Source: Bin5 sp965232575
Lineage (GTDB): Bacteria; Chloroflexota; Anaerolineae; Caldilineales; Caldilineaceae
Assembly: GCA_965232575.1 (NCBI GenBank)
Contig: CBDDPZ010000008.1
Location: 620,001-684,000 of the forward strand
Length of the DNA: 64,000 bases
Direction of reading: 5' to 3'
Of this stretch, positions 46,316-53,715 are shown one piece after another. Every line of letters begins with the position of its first letter. The first letter of the stretch is position 1. A model generated the notes under the pieces. The model was given only the letters and a program-made list of their open reading frames with translations, did not search any database and was not told where the DNA came from. Made by a program: the position numbers and the translations under genes.

Positions 46316-46909
46316 TTATCCGGTCAGCTTTCTCAGGGTCTCCACCAGCAGCCGGTGCTCCACCGCGTGGATGCGTTCGGCCAGTATTTCGTGTGTATCG
46401 CCAGGATGAATCGAAACGGCCTGCTGCGCCAGCGCCGGCCCCTCGTCCACACGCGCATCCGGCACCAGATGGACCATCACGCCGGTATGGTCGATTTCAC
46501 CCCGTTCAAAGGCCGCCAGCGCGTCGTCCATGGCGTGCGCGCCGGGGAACTGTCCGGGCAGCGCCGGGTGCAGATTCACGACCCGGTTGGGAAAGCGGCC
46601 CAGAAAGTGCTCGCTGAGGATGTGCATCCACCCGGCCAGTACGACCCAGTCCGGCGCGTACTCGCTCACCAGCGCGGCCAGGTCGGCGTCGTACTCGGCG
46701 CGGCTGCGCTGCGCGTCCCGGTAAGGTTTCAGTGGAAAGTATCGGTCGGGGATCTGCGCCCGCCGCGCCCTTTCCAGCCCGTATGCGTCCTTGCGGTTGG
46801 AGACAACGACCGCAATCTGCGCGTCCAGGCCGCCCGCCGCCACCGCGTCGATGATGGCCTGCAGATTCGATCCGTTACCCGAAATGAGAACCGCCAGCTT
46901 GGATTTCAT
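46316..46909 (-). CDS. purN: Phosphoribosylglycinamide formyltransferase
   Basis: 197 aa; transfers formyl from 10-formyltetrahydrofolate to GAR in purine synthesis. GNGSN at 11-15 binds phosphate; catalytic Asn112 and His114 (VVNLHPALPG) and Asp155 are present. The usual LLP in that loop is shortened to LP. I use the ATG at 46909; the open frame to 46951 reads into a family A repeat. No other purine gene is nearby. Confidence 0.92.
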   Translation of the reverse strand: MKSKLAVLISGNGSNLQAIIDAVAAGGLDAQIAVVVSNRKDAYGLERARRAQIPDRYFPLKPYRDAQRSRAEYDADLAALVSEYAPDWVVLAGWMHILSEHFLGRFPNRVVNLHPALPGQFPGAHAMDDALAAFERGEIDHTGVMVHLVPDARVDEGPALAQQAVSIHPGDTHEILAERIHAVEHRLLVETLRKLTG

Positions 46910-46930
46910 AGCGTCCTGAAAGCAGGTGAC

Positions 46931-47024
46931 TTTGCCGTGAGCCGACGCCAAACGGCAGGGATGAGGGGCGAGGGACGGCAGTTGCTAACCTCTCCTGGCC
47001 CCCAAGCCCTTGGCGAACGGCAAA
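46931..47024. repeat. Family A repeat split by a family G repeat
   Basis: 46931-46950 (TTTGCCGTGAGCCGACGCCA) and 47005-47024 (AGCCCTTGGCGAACGGCAAA) are the two halves of family A. 46951-47004 is a family G palindrome (GATGAGGGGCGAGGG, then CCTCTCCTGGCCCCC). Confidence 0.8.
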
Positions 47025-47058
47025 CATGGCTTTGTGGTTCCATCTACAGTATAATCGA

Positions 47059-47216
47059 AACGGCAGTTTTTAGTAGCCGGTTTTTAGTAATGGCAAACAG
47101 CAACCCACCTTCTGAACTGTGATTTCCGGGATTCAGGGGATTCGCTGTGATTAACTGCAACGGCAACTGCTTTTAATCCCAAATAATCCCCCAAAATCAC
47201 AGTCGAAACTGCAGTT
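47059..47216. repeat. Family D left half joined to a complete family C repeat
   Basis: 47059-47110 is the D left part (AACGGCAGTTTTTAGTAGCC), cut after AACCCACC. 47111-47216 is family C: TCTGAACTGTGATTTCC ... CCAAAATCACAGTCG, then AAACTGCAGTT. The same D-C joint (CCACC|TTCTGAACTG) recurs at 58038. TATAAT at 47050-47055 lies just before it. Confidence 0.75.
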
Positions 47217-47223
47217 ACCACAC

Positions 47224-48534
47224 ATGAACCACAGTCGAATTCTGATTCTGATGAGCGATACCGGAGGCGGCCACCGCGCCAGCGCTCAGGCCCTGCAAGC
47301 CGCCTTCGCCGTCCGTTATCCCGGGCGGTTTCAGGTGGAGATCGTCGATCTGTGGACCGATTACACCCCCTGGCCCATCAACCGGATGCCCCGCCTGTAC
47401 AGCCCAATCGTTGCCCGCGCCCTTTGGTTCTGGAAATTGCTCTGGCTCGTCTTCGAAAACGAGCGGGTGCACTCCGCCGTCCTGCGCCTGGTCTATCTGC
47501 TCTGCCGCAACGAACTGCGCAAGGTCCTGCAAGCCTACCGCCCGCACCTGGTCATCTCCGTACATCCGCTGATGCAGCACATCTTCTTTCATCTACTTGA
47601 GGAGCGCGCCCCCATTCCCTTCGTGACGGTCGTCACGGACTTGGCATCGTTTCATCACGGTTGGTTTCATACGCGGGCCGAACGCTGTTTTGTCGCCAGC
47701 GACGTCGCGGCCGAGGCAGCCCGTCACCATGGCCTCCACGCCCGCCGGGTCCGCCTGCTCGGTCTACCGGTCCGTCCTGCCTTTGCCGGTACGTTGCCGG
47801 ACAAAGAGGCGGCGCGCGCCCGGTTGGGGCTGGCGGACACCGGGTTTACCGTGCTACTGCTCGGCGGCGGCGAGGGCATGGGCCCGGTCGCGACGATTGC
47901 GCATGCAGTGGCGCACCGTCTGGCGGAGACTTTGCGCTGCCGCCCGGCGGAAGAAACGACAACGATCCACGAAGGACACAAAGAAAACACGAAGAAGGGC
48001 AAAAACAAAAACGGGAGGGCGGACAGCGTCAAACAGTGGACAGCTGTACAACTGATCGTCATCTGCGGACGCAATAAGCGTCTGCGCCAGTCGCTGCAGC
48101 GGTCAGATTGGCCGATTCCGGTGCAAGTGTGTGGCTTCGTGGATAACATGCAGGAATGGATGGCCGCCAGCGACTGCGTGATCACCAAGGCCGGGCCGGG
48201 CACAATCGCCGAGGCGCTGATCTGCGGGCTTCCCATCCTGTTGAGTGGATTTATTCCTGGGCAGGAGGAGGGCAACGTGTCGCTTGTGGTGGAGAACGGC
48301 GCCGGCGCCTACTGCGATTCACCCGGCGGTATCGCCGCCATCGTCAGCGACTGGGCCGGGGGCAGTGAATTTGCGCTGAGCCGACGCCATCTGCCGGCCC
48401 TTGGCGAAGCGTCAAATATGGCACAGATGGCAGCCCGCGCCCGCAAGCTCGGCCGTCCCCGCGCCGCCTATGATATTGTCGATGAGATCGTGGAGCTTAT
48501 GGATGGAAACAATGCAGAGGCAAGAGATAGTTGA
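47224..48534 (+). CDS. MGDG-synthase-like glycosyltransferase with two in-frame repeats
   Basis: GT28-type lipid glycosyltransferase, 436 aa. The N-terminal MGDG-synthase pattern MSDTGGGHRASAQAL binds the lipid acceptor; the C-terminal GFVDNMQEWMAASDCVITKAG region, split here, and GPGTIAEAL bind the UDP-sugar. Probably acts at the inner membrane face. Two foreign segments sit inside it: residues 236-270 (TLRCRPAEETTTIHEGHKEN and on) are coded by a family B repeat, between LLGGGEGMG and LIVICGRN, and residues 383-398 (FALSRRHLPALGEASN) by a family A repeat near the C-terminal helix. Neither breaks the frame. Confidence 0.85.
   Translation: MNHSRILILMSDTGGGHRASAQALQAAFAVRYPGRFQVEIVDLWTDYTPWPINRMPRLYSPIVARALWFWKLLWLVFENERVHSAVLRLVYLLCRNELRKVLQAYRPHLVISVHPLMQHIFFHLLEERAPIPFVTVVTDLASFHHGWFHTRAERCFVASDVAAEAARHHGLHARRVRLLGLPVRPAFAGTLPDKEAARARLGLADTGFTVLLLGGGEGMGPVATIAHAVAHRLAETLRCRPAEETTTIHEGHKENTKKGKNKNGRADSVKQWTAVQLIVICGRNKRLRQSLQRSDWPIPVQVCGFVDNMQEWMAASDCVITKAGPGTIAEALICGLPILLSGFIPGQEEGNVSLVVENGAGAYCDSPGGIAAIVSDWAGGSEFALSRRHLPALGEASNMAQMAARARKLGRPRAAYDIVDEIVELMDGNNAEARDS
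47931..48033. repeat. Family B repeat inside a coding region, 103 bp
   Basis: TTTGCGCTGCCGCCCGGCGG at the left and GGACAGCGTCAAA at the right. Where other copies read TTTGCGCTGA, this copy reads TTTGCGCTGC; in the frame of the glycosyltransferase that changes a TGA stop to TGC. Confidence 0.9.
48370..48416. repeat. Family A repeat inside a coding region, 47 bp
   Basis: TTTGCGCTGAGCCGACGCCA to CTTGGCGAAGCGTCAAA. The frame used (TTT GCG CTG AGC) avoids the TGA. The right end is of the GCGTCAAA type otherwise seen in family B. Confidence 0.9.
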
Positions 48535-48590
48535 CAAAGGGGCCATGAAAAGCGCAGAATCCTGACCAAACGCAAGAATGAGAGGTGTAT

Positions 48591-48849
48591 ATGCCGCGAA
48601 CAACCAGGACTATCACTTTTTCTCTTCCTCGCGAGATGGCAGACTGGGTGGAAGAGATGACGAAGCGGGAAGGCTGTTCCCGCAGCGCGCTTCTGCGCGA
48701 AAGCTTTATATCGGTACAAGGAGGAAAACGAGTGGCAACAACTCCTCCGCTATGGCGAACAGCGAACACGTGACCTGAAGATCACCCCTGAGGATGTCAG
48801 CAGCTTGGTGGAAGAGTACCGGGCTGACATAGGCTCATCACCGGCATGA
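48591..48849 (+). pseudogene. Ribbon-helix-helix (VapB-type) antitoxin with a frameshift
   Basis: ATG 48591 gives MPRTTRTITFSLPREMADWV, a CopG/RHH DNA-binding start. After ALLRES one extra base shifts the frame; the correct continuation (LYRYKEENEWQQLLRYGEQ and on) is found in another frame and ends at the TGA at 48847-48849, which overlaps the toxin ATG as in an intact operon. GAGAGG precedes the start. Confidence 0.75.
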
Positions 48850-48884
48850 GGGTCGTTTTCGATACCAATGTCATCATCTCCGGT
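48846..48884 (+). pseudogene. PIN-domain (VapC-type) toxin, N-terminal remnant
   Basis: MRVVFDTNVIIS is the first strand of a PIN ribonuclease with its first catalytic Asp. Similarity ends after about 13 codons, where sequence belonging to the opposite-strand gene begins. The rest of the toxin has been deleted. Confidence 0.65.
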
Positions 48885-48921
48885 CATCACCTTCTAGCTG
48901 CCGCCCAACCGCCCATCTCTT

Positions 48922-49386
48922 TCACGCCCCCTCTCGCAGAATCTCCTCGTATGCCTGCCGCCTCCCGTCCAGAAAGTCGGCCATTTCATCCCAGTTTCTG
49001 CAGTGATACGTGGAGCCGACCCACAAGAGCGAACTCCATCTCCAGCCCCTACCCAAGTAACTGTGCGAATTCTCGAGCCGGTACAGTGTCTTCGACAATC
49101 TGTCTTCAAAGAGTTCTTGATAAGGCCTGATGCGTTCGTCGAATGTGTCCACAGACTGTTTTCTTTTGTGGTTCGCCTTCAAGTACACACCAACCGTCTC
49201 ACTTGCCACATATTGATACAGGGTAAAGACGTACCCGTTAACCTCAACCTTATTCTCATACGTGTGGCCTCTGAAACCCTCAATGAACTTGGACGCGTTG
49301 GGCGCGCTGGGCCGCCTTTCACCGAGATGCCTCCAGAAATCTTCTTTTCTCCCGCTTCCCGATTCAATCCCTTTTTCAGTCATCAT
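48922..49386 (-). CDS. Hypothetical protein, 154 aa
   Basis: I do not recognise it. A soluble, charged protein with no membrane segment. Notable stretches are KVEVNGYVFTLYQYVASETV, RPYQELFEDRLSKTLYRLEN and a Trp-rich end (GRGWRWSSLLWVG). GGAGG lies just before the ATG at 49386. Its 3' end lies where the PIN toxin gene was cut, so its arrival may have removed the toxin. Confidence 0.55.
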   Translation of the reverse strand: MMTEKGIESGSGRKEDFWRHLGERRPSAPNASKFIEGFRGHTYENKVEVNGYVFTLYQYVASETVGVYLKANHKRKQSVDTFDERIRPYQELFEDRLSKTLYRLENSHSYLGRGWRWSSLLWVGSTYHCRNWDEMADFLDGRRQAYEEILREGA

Positions 49387-49502
49387 TTTCCTCCTTTTCG
49401 TAGATTCCGAAAACTCCCTTGTCCACTTTCTCTCCCGGTTACCTAAACCCAGTTTGTAAATGCCTCACCTGCTCTCCCACCGCCTTCCGTGATTGTACAC
49501 TC

Positions 49503-49841
49503 TTAGGTATTCAAAAGGGTCAGGAGGTCGCGCACCGCATCGCGCAGATCCTCACGTAGAAGATACCACCTTCCACCATCGACGGTTCCGTCCCTTTGCG
49601 ATCTATACCAGGCGCAGGTATTAAGTCGCTGAGTGATCGATCCCAATTTACGTCTGAGTCCGTAATCATTCACGACCGGATCTGGGTCGATTAAGCCTGT
49701 TGCCTCAAGAAGCGTGCCTCGGGGTACCCTTCCTCTGTTTTCCTCAGCCACACAGAGGTGCCACAGTATCGCCCTTTGTGTTGGGTCCAGTGGATCATTA
49801 GGATCCATCAAAGCTTGGAAGTTGATATTGGTCAATTCCAT
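49503..49841 (-). CDS. Small winged-helix-like protein, 112 aa
   Basis: Start ATG 49841 with AAGGAGA upstream; the frame is open to 50039, but those codons look non-coding. PTQRAILWHLCVAEENRG, then PRGTLLEATGLIDPD and YGLRRKLGSITQRLN, look like a helix-turn-helix followed by a short wing and a closing helix (LRDAVRDLLTLL). It has the same plan as the next gene upstream and is probably a paralog. A regulator or antitoxin role is possible but not shown. Confidence 0.55.
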   Translation of the reverse strand: MELTNINFQALMDPNDPLDPTQRAILWHLCVAEENRGRVPRGTLLEATGLIDPDPVVNDYGLRRKLGSITQRLNTCAWYRSQRDGTVDGGRWYLLREDLRDAVRDLLTLLNT

Positions 49842-50019
49842 CTTGTCTCCTTTTCGCCGGTTGTGAAGCCGGTGATTCATATTTAGAATTGTTATCGTTT
49901 TCAGCATCGTGCACAAATCTGGTGCCGTCTTGGAGTTGTGGCGGAGCCTGCGAAGCACGCAATTTTCCGCGCCCCGGCCGTCATCTGCTCCGGCCCCTCT
50001 GGCTCCAAGAATGGTCAGT

Positions 50020-50487
50020 TCAGCGTGTACTGTCGCCACTCAAAATCTCGCGTACCACTTCGCGCAACGTATCCGGCAGACGGTAAGACCATTCGTTGGA
50101 CTCTTCGAGCCACCGGTATTCGAAGTAGCTCGATGTTCCGTCATAGCCATCTGTGCCCTTCACTCGTTGGCCGAACCTTCCCAAAACGCCGTTGAGTTGG
50201 GTGGGGTTCAGGCCGGTCGCTTCACAAATGTCGGAGCGCGACAGGTATCTCTCGTCTTCTTCGCATTCGCAGATCGCCTTCAACATTGTTCTTGTGTGCT
50301 TGGTCAACGGTTGCCGCCTCAACGCTTGACGCATCAAATCGGCGGGCACGATCCCTTTCGACTCATCAGACTCTATCAGGATGTCTGTTACTGGAAGTGC
50401 CTCCTCCCCAATTCCTGCCTTCTGTATCGCTTCGACAATCGTTGCAATCTCTTCTAGAGAGCCAGTACAGACTAACTGAAGTTCCAT
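50020..50487 (-). CDS. Winged-helix-like protein, 155 aa
   Basis: AAAGAAAGGA precedes the ATG. The first 60 residues (MELQLVCTGSLEEIATIVEA) form an alpha/beta piece; the rest (HTRTMLKAICECEEDERYLS, DICEATGLNPTQLNGVLGRF) repeats the helix-turn-helix plan of the 49503 gene, with the shared EATGL step and a closing LREVVREIL helix. I do not recognise a named family. Confidence 0.6.
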   Translation of the reverse strand: MELQLVCTGSLEEIATIVEAIQKAGIGEEALPVTDILIESDESKGIVPADLMRQALRRQPLTKHTRTMLKAICECEEDERYLSRSDICEATGLNPTQLNGVLGRFGQRVKGTDGYDGTSSYFEYRWLEESNEWSYRLPDTLREVVREILSGDSTR

Positions 50488-50859
50488 TTTCTGTGTCCTT
50501 TCTTATTGTGGGCGGAGCGGAATTCTGTCCATACGTCAGCCATTATAACATAAGAGTTCTAGGAGTCAAAAGATAAATCGCCTGACGCGTATTGCGCTCT
50601 GCTAACCGCAGAGTGTGTGGGCTAGCCCTCTTCAGCCGGGATGCGTGCCTGCTGTACTTCATAGATACCCGCGGTTAGCAGCCGATCGTACAAGGAGGAA
50701 GCTACCGTCCAAAGGGAGTGAAGCGCGGCAGGCAAAACCCCTGCCCACCTTAAAAAAATCGGCAAAATGACATGAATTACCGACCTAAATCGACAATGGC
50801 GCTGCGATCCTGTAAAATGCCGGCGCGTCCAACTGCAGGGCTGTAAGGAGACACGCGCA
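50488..50859. other. 372-bp gap with an inverted repeat and a promoter
   Basis: No convincing gene. CTGCTAACCGC (50599-50609) and GCGGTTAGCAG (50671-50681) are a perfect 11-base inverted pair 61 bases apart. A promoter-like TCGACA / TAAAAT lies at its right end. None of the repeat families A-G is present here. Confidence 0.5.
50790..50818 (+). promoter_or_regulatory. Predicted promoter for the AbiEi-HicAB unit
   Basis: TCGACA (50790-50795), 17 bases, then TAAAAT (50813-50818) with a TG two bases before it (extended -10). The ATG at 50860 is about 40 bases on. Confidence 0.45.
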
Positions 50860-51156
50860 ATGACCGCTGAACTCAATGTGGAGATCCTTCACCAAGCCGG
50901 TATCGGGGCCTTCTTTCGTCCAAGCCAACTGGAGCCGTTGGGGATCCCCTACCACAGGCTGCGACAGCTTGAGGCGGATGAGGCTGTTGAGCGCGTCGGA
51001 TGGGGTCTTTACCGGCTTGTCGGCAGAGAGGCCGCACTGGAAGCCCTGCGCGAGGCGCTACGGGATCGGAAAGTGACCACTGCCGCGCTAGCGCGGACGC
51101 TTGAGGTACTGCCCTCGCGTCGTCTCAGAGCAATACTGGAGGCGGGCGTGCTATGA
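50860..51156 (+). CDS. Shortened AbiEi-type antitoxin, 98 aa
   Basis: Residues 1-53 are the winged-helix start of AbiEi-type antitoxins (LEPLGIPYHRLRQLEADEAV, GLYRLVG). Residues 55-98 (ALEALREALRDRKVTTAALA) look like the far C-terminal helices of the same family. The usual 80-100 residues between are missing, though the frame is kept. No AbiEii nucleotidyltransferase follows. It may be a leftover or a reduced DNA-binding regulator. It lies upstream of HicAB on the same strand. Confidence 0.6.
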   Translation: MTAELNVEILHQAGIGAFFRPSQLEPLGIPYHRLRQLEADEAVERVGWGLYRLVGREAALEALREALRDRKVTTAALARTLEVLPSRRLRAILEAGVL

Positions 51157-51222
51157 CGGCAGGGCGTGACTCTAATGTCCATTCAGTCTTGCGATCCGCA
51201 TAGCAAGGCGCGACAATAAACT

Positions 51223-51429
51223 ATGAACAGCCGGGAATTCACCAAGCGGGCCAGGAACTATGCCCGCAAGACGAAACAGGAATTCCGTTTCGATCCGGCC
51301 CGCGGAAAGGGAAGTCACGGCCGCCTCTACATCGGTACCCGATTCACCACGGTGAAACAAGGCGAATTGTCGAAGGGCATACTGGCCGCGATGCTACGCC
51401 AACTGGACATCGACCGCAGGGAGTTCTGA
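51223..51429 (+). CDS. hicA: HicA-type mRNA interferase toxin
   Basis: 68 aa; a double-stranded-RNA-binding-like fold with the catalytic His in GKGSHGRLYIG (residue 32) and the end LRQLDIDRREF. Slightly longer than the usual 60 aa. Cleaves mRNA when free of its antitoxin. hicB follows three bases after the stop, as in intact HicAB loci. Confidence 0.8.
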   Translation: MNSREFTKRARNYARKTKQEFRFDPARGKGSHGRLYIGTRFTTVKQGELSKGILAAMLRQLDIDRREF

Positions 51430-51432
51430 ACT

Positions 51433-51861
51433 ATGATCTACGCATACCCGTGTGAGCTCGTCCCTGACGAAGATGGAAGTCTTATGGTCACCTTTCCCGA
51501 TGTCCCAGAAGCTATAACGGGCGGCAAAGACCGGACCGGAGCGCTAACAATGGCCGAAGACGCTCTCGCCACAGCCTTGGTGGGGTATGTCCACGCGCAG
51601 TGGGAAATCCCCACACCCAGCCAATCTGGCGCCAGCCAGGAGCTTGTCGCAGTACCAACTGTACTCGCAGCCAAGCTGGCACTCTATTCAGCGATGCGCG
51701 AGCAACGTATCAGCAACGCGGATCTTGCCTGCCAAATGGAGATCAGCGAGTCAGCCGCACAGAAACTAATCGACCCGGAGCGCAACTCTCCCATCGCTCA
51801 GGTGCAGAAGGCGCTCCGAGTCGTTGGACGCAGTTTAATGGTCGAAGTGACTGCTGTTTGA
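51433..51861 (+). CDS. hicB: HicB-type antitoxin
   Basis: 142 aa. N-terminal HicB fold (YPCELVPDEDGSLMVTFPDV) that resembles a decayed RNase H, then a helix-turn-helix (NADLACQMEISESAAQKLID) that would bind the operon promoter. Appears intact, so this toxin-antitoxin pair is probably active. Confidence 0.82.
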   Translation: MIYAYPCELVPDEDGSLMVTFPDVPEAITGGKDRTGALTMAEDALATALVGYVHAQWEIPTPSQSGASQELVAVPTVLAAKLALYSAMREQRISNADLACQMEISESAAQKLIDPERNSPIAQVQKALRVVGRSLMVEVTAV

Positions 51862-51903
51862 GAGAGAAAGTAGACTGGAGCCAGTATCTTGCCCCGGAGA
51901 AGA

Positions 51904-52806
51904 ATGCCGATACCCACCATGTTCGACCTCACGTTACCAATACTGGAATTGCTAGGAGACGGAAAGATTCACGACAAATCGTCGCTGATTGATCATCTCG
52001 CACAGCATTTCAAATTGACGGCGACTGAGATAAATGAACGTACCTCCGGCGGTAGGAATAGGCTTGCCGGTAGGATCAGTTGGACGCGAATGGAGTTGAG
52101 AAACGCTAGTCTCCTGGAATACATGGATGGGGGAGCTTCTCGCATTACTGAACGCGGTCGTAGAGTATTGGCCGACGATCCTACCCGCATAGACAAGACG
52201 TTTCTAAACCAGTTTGAGGAATACCGGAATGCACTCAAGAAGGATACCACCGAGTCCGAAAACAAGCCTTCGGACAAACCGAATGAAGACACGCCAGAGG
52301 AAAATTTGAAGGCAGCGTACGATACGATTCGAACCTATCTCACGAACGAGATTCTTGAGATTGTAAAGAATTGCTCTCCGTCGTTTTTCGAACGCCTCGT
52401 CGTAGATGTTTTGGTCGGGATGGATTACGGTGGATCTTGGGAGGAGGCCGGCAACGCGGTTGGTGGCTCGGGCGACGGTGGTATCGACGGAATTATCAAT
52501 GAGGACCGGCTTGGTCTTGATGTGATCTACATTCAGGCCAAACGCTGGGAGGGTCCCGTTGGCAGTCCTCAGATCCGTAACTTTGTGGGAGCTTTGGCTG
52601 GTCAGAGAGATGCAAAAGGTGTGTTCATCACCACTTCGTCCTTCACCCAGGACGCTCGCGATTATGTGAGGACCGTTGGTACAAAGATCATCCTTATCGA
52701 CGGACGTCAACTTGCCGAATACATGCTTGACTACAATGTCGGCGTTACCACCGAGGCCACCTACGAACTGAAACGCATCGACATTGCCTACTTTGAGGAC
52801 GAATAA
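51904..52806 (+). CDS. Mrr-type restriction endonuclease
   Basis: 300 aa. N-terminal winged helix (TLPILELLGDGKIHDKSSLI) and a C-terminal Mrr catalytic domain: GDGGIDGIIN gives the catalytic Asp, YIQAKRW the QxK pair, and the tail has GVFITTSSFT. Type IV enzymes of this family cut DNA with foreign methylation. An Asp/Glu/Lys-rich linker joins the domains. ATG at 51904 (GGAGA upstream) is preferred to a TTG at 51889. No modification gene is adjacent. Confidence 0.85.
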   Translation: MPIPTMFDLTLPILELLGDGKIHDKSSLIDHLAQHFKLTATEINERTSGGRNRLAGRISWTRMELRNASLLEYMDGGASRITERGRRVLADDPTRIDKTFLNQFEEYRNALKKDTTESENKPSDKPNEDTPEENLKAAYDTIRTYLTNEILEIVKNCSPSFFERLVVDVLVGMDYGGSWEEAGNAVGGSGDGGIDGIINEDRLGLDVIYIQAKRWEGPVGSPQIRNFVGALAGQRDAKGVFITTSSFTQDARDYVRTVGTKIILIDGRQLAEYMLDYNVGVTTEATYELKRIDIAYFEDE

Positions 52807-52809
52807 CTC

Positions 52810-53700
52810 TCATCCACCCACACGCCCACAATAGTCCAACTGATGCGCGACATACACCAATTCCCCGTCTGCCAACTGCCCCCGGCGTATGGTCAGCCAC
52901 TCCCCAAACTCGCCATCGTCCAATTCCGAATGCCCGCGCAGCGTCACATCCACGAAGTGCAAGATACAACCAAGAAAATAGGCCTCATCAGCCGGATAAC
53001 CTCCGCCCACCGGATGTACGACCCAATCGGAGCTGCCGGCCGCCAGCACCTCCGCACGGCGCCCCCGTAACGCGTGGAACAGCTTGCGTCCGGTGCGGCT
53101 GTCGCCGGAGGGCTGCCCATCTGTGATGCGTGTGTCCATCGAGCGGTGATAGAGCGCTTCGATCCGGCCATCCAGCGCCGGGTCGACTTCCGGCAGAAAA
53201 AGCGTTGCGCCGTCGAAGTTGATGCTGAAATAGAACAGGCCGCCGGGCGGCGCCATCTGCAACAGGCTGGGCAGCGCCGTCGGCAGGTGGAGCAGGTCCA
53301 GCAGCGCATGGGCGATGATCAGATCGAAGCGCTGCCGGTTTTCTCGTCCGGCCGCGAAATCATACAGATTGGCCGTCTGCAACCGGACCTGCAGATCCGG
53401 TTTCCCGCCGGCCGGCAGATGGGCTAACCGCCGCCGCGCAACCTCGATATTGCTCTCCTCGCTATCGATCGCAGTGTAATCAACGTCAAAGCCTGAGCGA
53501 CCAAACAGCCCCCACTCCACGCACCGTTCGACCATCGTGCCGATCCCCGCGCCCACCTCCAGCACGCGCAAAGGGCGGTCCCGCGGCAGTTCGTCATCCA
53601 CTGCATCCGCCAGCGTCTGCCAGACCTGCCGGTTGAGCGCGCGGTCGTCTACGGTCCGTTTGGAGGCCAGGTAGCGTGTGAAATCGAAAGCGTCTGCCAT
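52810..53700 (-). CDS. SAM-dependent methyltransferase (class I)
   Basis: 296 aa. VLEVGAGIGTMVER is SAM motif I (residues 45-58), YTAIDSEESNIEVAR motif II, and FDLIIAHALLDLL motif IV. Last gene of the minus-strand set with the RibA-RibD fusion, dehydrogenase, QueD homolog and glycosyltransferase; the gap to the latter is only 15 bases. It probably methylates the product of that set, though this is inference. It ends tail to tail with the Mrr gene, three bases apart. Confidence 0.85.
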   Translation of the reverse strand: MADAFDFTRYLASKRTVDDRALNRQVWQTLADAVDDELPRDRPLRVLEVGAGIGTMVERCVEWGLFGRSGFDVDYTAIDSEESNIEVARRRLAHLPAGGKPDLQVRLQTANLYDFAAGRENRQRFDLIIAHALLDLLHLPTALPSLLQMAPPGGLFYFSINFDGATLFLPEVDPALDGRIEALYHRSMDTRITDGQPSGDSRTGRKLFHALRGRRAEVLAAGSSDWVVHPVGGGYPADEAYFLGCILHFVDVTLRGHSELDDGEFGEWLTIRRGQLADGELVYVAHQLDYCGRVGG

Positions 53701-53715
53701 ATCTGGTTCCGATGA

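Noticed and set aside
48591..48849. Programmed frameshift in the antitoxin
   Set aside because: No slippery run or downstream structure is evident, and the toxin is already destroyed, so mutational decay is simpler.
50622..50876. Minus-strand open frame of 84 codons before the AbiEi gene
   Set aside because: No start signal, no recognisable family; at most a fragment of a lost gene.
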